Below are positions 5,668 to 8,944 of a DNA stretch of 8,944 nt, in pieces. The stretch spans positions 1 to 8,944 of the forward strand of contig MHZD01000002.1 of assembly GCA_001828645.1 (NCBI GenBank). The letters are read 5' to 3'. Source of the DNA: Planctomycetes bacterium RIFOXYC2_FULL_41_27 (lineage in GTDB: Bacteria; Planctomycetota; Brocadiia; Brocadiales; Brocadiaceae). A program made the position numbers and the translations under genes. Under the pieces are notes generated by a model. It did not search any database and was not told the DNA's origin. It was given only the letters and a program-made list of their open reading frames with translations. Numbering within the stretch: the stretch's first letter is position 1; every line of letters starts with the position of its first letter.

Positions 5668-5820
5668 AAATTTCGTAACAGTTTAGTTTTTTGCAAACAT
5701 CAATAGTTGAAAATGCCTCTGTGACACAATATGTAGCGGCAATTCATGAATTGCCGCTACATTGCATAATAACCACATTATTACTGGAATTTTTCAAAAA
5801 ACTAAACTGTTACAAAATTT
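5668..5820. mobile_element. MITE-like element with 26-bp terminal inverted repeats
   Basis: The left arm 5668-5693 (containing GTAACAGTTTAGTTTTTTG) is the inverted complement of 5795-5820 with a single mismatch (C5674 against A5814). In the centre is a perfect 32-base palindrome (5731-5762). The outermost AAATTT occurs at both ends (5668-5673 and 5815-5820) and, being its own complement, could be a target-site duplication instead of the tip of the repeats; in that case the element is 141 bp. There is no coding capacity, so movement would depend on a transposase elsewhere. The right end is 21 bases before the start codon of the 920-residue fusion gene, so this element must lie in, or supply, that gene's promoter. 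Confidence 0.75.
5731..5762. repeat. Perfect 32-base palindrome inside the MITE-like element
   Basis: ATGTAGCGGCAATTCA followed by its exact inverted complement. In RNA it would form a stem interrupted only by the few bases of the turn; in DNA it could extrude as a cruciform or be bound by a dimeric protein. It sits near the middle of the inverted-repeat element. Confidence 0.85.
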
Positions 5821-5841
5821 CTAACAATAGATTATGAGAAT

Positions 5842-8604
5842 ATGGGTATTTCAATGTATCCTTCTTTTCGGTTAAAAAAACGAGAAATTACGAATACGTT
5901 ATTGAAGAGTATTCATAATCGGCTTGATGAAGCTATAGATACAATTAGGGAAAAAGATCCTGTCTTTTATAAAAATTGTAATAAACTATTTGCCCTTCTT
6001 AAACAACCGCAAAGCGTCTGGGAAAGACATTTAGAATTTTATAAAGATACTGGCCAAAAAATAGTCCTGTATTCATCTGTTGTATTCCATAACACTGCCC
6101 TTGGTCCCCCTAAAGGGGGTGTAATGCTCATTACCCCGCAAATCTTAGGGAAAGATTTCTTTAAAACCTTTGATAGTTTCAGAGATCAAAGAGCTTCTGT
6201 CGAAGAAACCTGGAAGTCTTGCTGTAAATGGGTGACAGAAGAGATTGAAGCCCTCTCCATTGTAACAACATTAAAGCTAGCCCTTTATTCTTTGCCATTA
6301 GGGGGTGGTATGTGTGGAGTTTTTTTAGGAGAATTGAAAGATATCAATGGAGAAATATTCCTGCAGTCTATTGAATTGGCAAATGATGAAAAACAGAGGT
6401 TATTTAGAGAAATAGGCTATTTGCTTACCATGGAAGGCATTATGGGATATAACACATATTCTCCTGGACCAGATTTAGGAACTGATGAAGCGATGATGGA
6501 TTCAATGGCAGACGGGCATTTTAGGGCACTGGCAGAAATGGAAGAAATTAAGGAAAAAGGTCTTTTAGAAAGATTGAAAAACATAAGGGATTCTGAAATT
6601 ATATGGACATCGGGAATGCCGTATTTAAAGGTAGCGGATGAATTCTCAAAGAACATAAGAAAATATGGGGATGGAAAACAAAGCGTTCCCGAATTAGGGG
6701 CGGTTACATCTAAAACGTATAGCGGTTTGGAAGGCAGGACAGAAGCTACGGCATTTGCGGCAGTAGAAATCACTAATTTTTTGGTGTGGTATAACGAAAA
6801 TCCTAAAGATTATTTAAAGGTAAGGATTGGGAGAGAGCGGAAAAATTATTTGGAGGGAAAAACTGTTGTTATTCAAGGTTTTGGGAAAGCGGGTCTCAAC
6901 GCAGCCAGGTACTTCTCATTAATGGGTGCAAAAGTTGTGGCAGTAAGTGAGTATGACCAGAAGCAAAAGAAGATAGTAGCTATTTACAATATTCAGGGAT
7001 TAAACATACCGGCATTAGTTGAATATAGAGAAAAACGCGGCAGTATTTATATGTTTGAAGAGGCAAAAATATATGAAGATCCTTGCCAATTGTTAGAAGA
7101 AAAGGCTGATATCCTTTTTCTTGCAGCTATTGAAAACCAAATTACTGTTTACAATGCTTTCAATATTCAAGCTAACTACGTTGTTTCGGCAGTTAATGGG
7201 GGCATTACTCAGGAAGGGTATCACATTCTAAGGGAAAATAGAAAAATTATTGGAAGTGATTCCATTGTGAAATCTGGTGGAATCATTGCTTCATATTTGG
7301 AAAAAATACAAAATGCCCAAAATGATACATGGGAAAAGAATTATGTTTTTGAAGATATTATTGCGCGGATAGAGAATGTACTAAAAAACAACGTTATTAA
7401 GAATCAAGTGGAAAAGCATGGTATGGACATGTCTTTAGCTGGAGATGTGGTAGCTATAAGAAGAATTGTCAGTACAACAGAAGCGAAATATTTGCAAAGA
7501 GTAAAAAAAGCCGCAAAAAAACCTATAATTATTGGAATTTTTGATTCAGGTCTAGGTGGCATCATTGTAGCAGAGAAATTAAACAAAATGCTTTCCGAAG
7601 GTAATATAAAACTTTTGCTCCTTACGGACAAAGCAAATTTTCCATTTGGTCAAAAAACGCAAGATGAAATAAACAAAATAGCATTCCAGGCTATTTATGA
7701 AATAAATGAACGTTGTAGAAACATAAAAAAATCAAATGTATTTTTCAACAAAGTGTTTAATAAAATACCGTATCTAATGAAATGCTTACTAATGAAGCTA
7801 GGGATAGTTTCCAGAGACATCATCGTCTGTTTTGCCTGTAATACTGTGGACACTTTAGTCGACCGTCAAAGGTTAAGAAAGAGGTTTCCACATATACAAT
7901 TTATAGGCCCTGTACAAAATACCATAGCAAAAATTAAAAAATTGCCTATGGAAGCAAAGATAGGTGTTATTGGAACCGTGGGAACAATAAAAAGTGGTAT
8001 CTATGAAAAACATATAAGAGAAGCCGGATATAGCGTTATTGTCAAGTCTACCCCTTTGTTGGCCGTATTATCTGAAATGTTGTATAAAAAGAGTTTTGAT
8101 ACGGAAGAAATGCAAAAAGCGTTTTATAGAATTGCCAGGGAAATAATTCAGGCAAATCTGGAAGAATTTATTAAATGCAATAGAATATCACATATCTGTC
8201 TAGCCTGTACACACTATGATTATTTAAAGGCTACAATTAAGGATATTTTTGGAGAACTTCAATTTATTAGTACCGTTGAAACTGTAATTGATGAAGTCAA
8301 AAACCTCTTAAAACGGTTACCGTTACAGTTGGGCGAAAGAGAGTTAGAATTTGTAAAAATGGCAAAAAAAGGAAGAGATTTTGATAGATTAATTCTTGAA
8401 GAGATTATTCTCTCTCAATATTTAACGCCGAATGAAAAGGTACGATTCGGGGAAATGGAAAATCAAATTAAAGGCATCATACAAAATAAATTAGCGGAAA
8501 CAAGGGCGGAAGAAATTGAAGATATTAAGTTTTTTGATAGTAAAAGTGTTAAAGTGAAATCTTATGGAAAAGAATGGGTGATAAGTCTATTCCCAAGGGA
8601 TTAA
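5842..8604 (+). CDS. Fusion of Glu/Leu/Phe/Val dehydrogenase-like and glutamate-racemase-like domains
   Basis: A 920-residue cytosolic-type protein with no signal or membrane segment. Residues 1-555 follow glutamate dehydrogenase: GPPKGG (88-93, substrate Lys91), TLKLAL (143-148, Lys145), PLGGGMCG (152-159), PGPDLGT (208-214, catalytic Asp211), GLEGRTEAT (295-303), the NAD-type Rossmann loop GFGKAG (346-351) with SEYD after the second strand, and NGGIT and SGGIIASYLE late. Position 157 is Met where the family has its key catalytic Lys (GGGKGG). Residues 561-825 are a glutamate racemase of normal length: GIFDSGLGG (565-573, Asp568), FPFGQKT, FACNT (Cys666), GTVGTIKSGIY (711-721), Glu745 and ACTHY (Cys789, His791), all catalytic residues kept. 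The last 95 residues are charged, helical and unrecognised. No good Shine-Dalgarno precedes ATG 5842 or the in-frame ATG at 5854. Activity of the dehydrogenase half is uncertain; the racemase half is expected to interconvert L- and D-glutamate or a similar acid. Confidence 0.85.
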   Translation: MGISMYPSFRLKKREITNTLLKSIHNRLDEAIDTIREKDPVFYKNCNKLFALLKQPQSVWERHLEFYKDTGQKIVLYSSVVFHNTALGPPKGGVMLITPQILGKDFFKTFDSFRDQRASVEETWKSCCKWVTEEIEALSIVTTLKLALYSLPLGGGMCGVFLGELKDINGEIFLQSIELANDEKQRLFREIGYLLTMEGIMGYNTYSPGPDLGTDEAMMDSMADGHFRALAEMEEIKEKGLLERLKNIRDSEIIWTSGMPYLKVADEFSKNIRKYGDGKQSVPELGAVTSKTYSGLEGRTEATAFAAVEITNFLVWYNENPKDYLKVRIGRERKNYLEGKTVVIQGFGKAGLNAARYFSLMGAKVVAVSEYDQKQKKIVAIYNIQGLNIPALVEYREKRGSIYMFEEAKIYEDPCQLLEEKADILFLAAIENQITVYNAFNIQANYVVSAVNGGITQEGYHILRENRKIIGSDSIVKSGGIIASYLEKIQNAQNDTWEKNYVFEDIIARIENVLKNNVIKNQVEKHGMDMSLAGDVVAIRRIVSTTEAKYLQRVKKAAKKPIIIGIFDSGLGGIIVAEKLNKMLSEGNIKLLLLTDKANFPFGQKTQDEINKIAFQAIYEINERCRNIKKSNVFFNKVFNKIPYLMKCLLMKLGIVSRDIIVCFACNTVDTLVDRQRLRKRFPHIQFIGPVQNTIAKIKKLPMEAKIGVIGTVGTIKSGIYEKHIREAGYSVIVKSTPLLAVLSEMLYKKSFDTEEMQKAFYRIAREIIQANLEEFIKCNRISHICLACTHYDYLKATIKDIFGELQFISTVETVIDEVKNLLKRLPLQLGERELEFVKMAKKGRDFDRLILEEIILSQYLTPNEKVRFGEMENQIKGIIQNKLAETRAEEIEDIKFFDSKSVKVKSYGKEWVISLFPRD

Positions 8605-8636
8605 AAAAAATATTTATGATTGGAATAAATCACGCA

Positions 8637-8944
8637 TTACCTCAACTTGGCTTTGATTTCGGCAAGTAATCTTTCCTGGGTAAAAGGTTTTTCAAGGAAA
8701 ATCAGATTTGGGTCTATCTCGAATATTGTTTTATATGATCGTGGTGAAAAATTGCTTGCAACAATGACGGGGATATTAGTATACATAGAGTTTGATTTCA
8801 ACTGCCTGAGGAATTCATCACCCGACATTTGATCGAGTAATAAATCCAGGATAACGATATCCGGTTTTTCTTTTTTTAGCAGCTCAAAAGCCTGCACTCC
8901 GTCAGTTGCATGCAGGATGATATAATCTCTATCCTCCAGCATTG
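8637..8944 (-). CDS. Response regulator receiver domain (5' end beyond right edge)
   Basis: The C-terminal part of a CheY-like receiver domain, reading leftward from the window edge to TAA at 8637-8639. Visible are the phospho-acceptor Asp in VILDLLLDQMSGDEFL, a Ser in IPVIVASN at the conserved Thr/Ser position, and the switch Lys in FLEKPF. The usual DxxMPxMDG reads DLLLDQMSG, lacking the proline. The first strand with the acidic pair lies outside the window, so the Met at 8942 is probably internal. The protein ends soon after the last receiver helix, so any output domain would have to be N-terminal, or it is a stand-alone receiver. It converges on the fusion gene with only 32 bases between stops and no clear hairpin there. 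Confidence 0.85.
   Translation of the reverse strand, partial: MLEDRDYIILHATDGVQAFELLKKEKPDIVILDLLLDQMSGDEFLRQLKSNSMYTNIPVIVASNFSPRSYKTIFEIDPNLIFLEKPFTQERLLAEIKAKLR

Noticed and set aside
5411..5820. CRISPR array
   Set aside because: The repeats here are inverted, not direct and regularly spaced, and no cas gene is present.

Overview
The window is AT-rich bacterial DNA with ordinary Shine-Dalgarno sites and short genes separated by palindrome-rich spacers. No rRNA, tRNA, CRISPR array or complete transposase gene was found. An anaerobic, planctomycete-like (possibly anammox-type) host would fit the gene mix and the GC-rich palindromic spacers, but this is only a guess; the sequence holds no taxonomic marker.

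Layout. Left edge: the first 33 codons of a minus-strand glutamate racemase gene (murI-like), followed by a 515-bp AT-rich spacer with a probable promoter for it, an attenuator-like hairpin and a perfect but orphan Shine-Dalgarno. 617-2991: a heme-oxygenase-fold di-iron protein and an FMN-binding glutamate-synthase-like protein, same strand, separated by a strong hairpin; a terminator follows. 3130-5078: a RidA-family gene, an aquaporin with an unusual secreted-type N-terminal extension, and a second, 5'-truncated RidA copy whose sequence supplies the aquaporin stop codon. 5079-5841: a 763-bp spacer holding a cluster of GC-rich hairpins and a 153-bp MITE-like inverted-repeat element. 5842-8604: one 920-residue gene fusing a Glu/Leu/Phe/Val dehydrogenase-type protein to a glutamate-racemase-type domain. 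Right edge: a partial response-regulator gene on the minus strand, convergent with the fusion.

Theme. Four kinds of protein here touch glutamate, ammonia or imine chemistry: glutamate-synthase-like FMN enzyme, RidA (imine/enamine hydrolysis), dehydrogenase-like domain (2-oxo acid/amino acid interconversion) and two racemases (L-/D-glutamate). The aquaporin has a selectivity filter that need not be water-only. That these act together is inference from proximity; the + strand genes have separate ribosome sites, at least one internal terminator, and the fusion is isolated behind a repeat block.

The best candidate for something undescribed is the dehydrogenase-racemase fusion. Its racemase half keeps every catalytic residue I can check, while the dehydrogenase half keeps the fold motifs, two of three active-site lysines and the catalytic aspartate, but has methionine where the key lysine of the GGGKGG motif should be. 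This suggests either a sensor/regulatory dehydrogenase domain controlling a racemase, or a dehydrogenase with altered chemistry.
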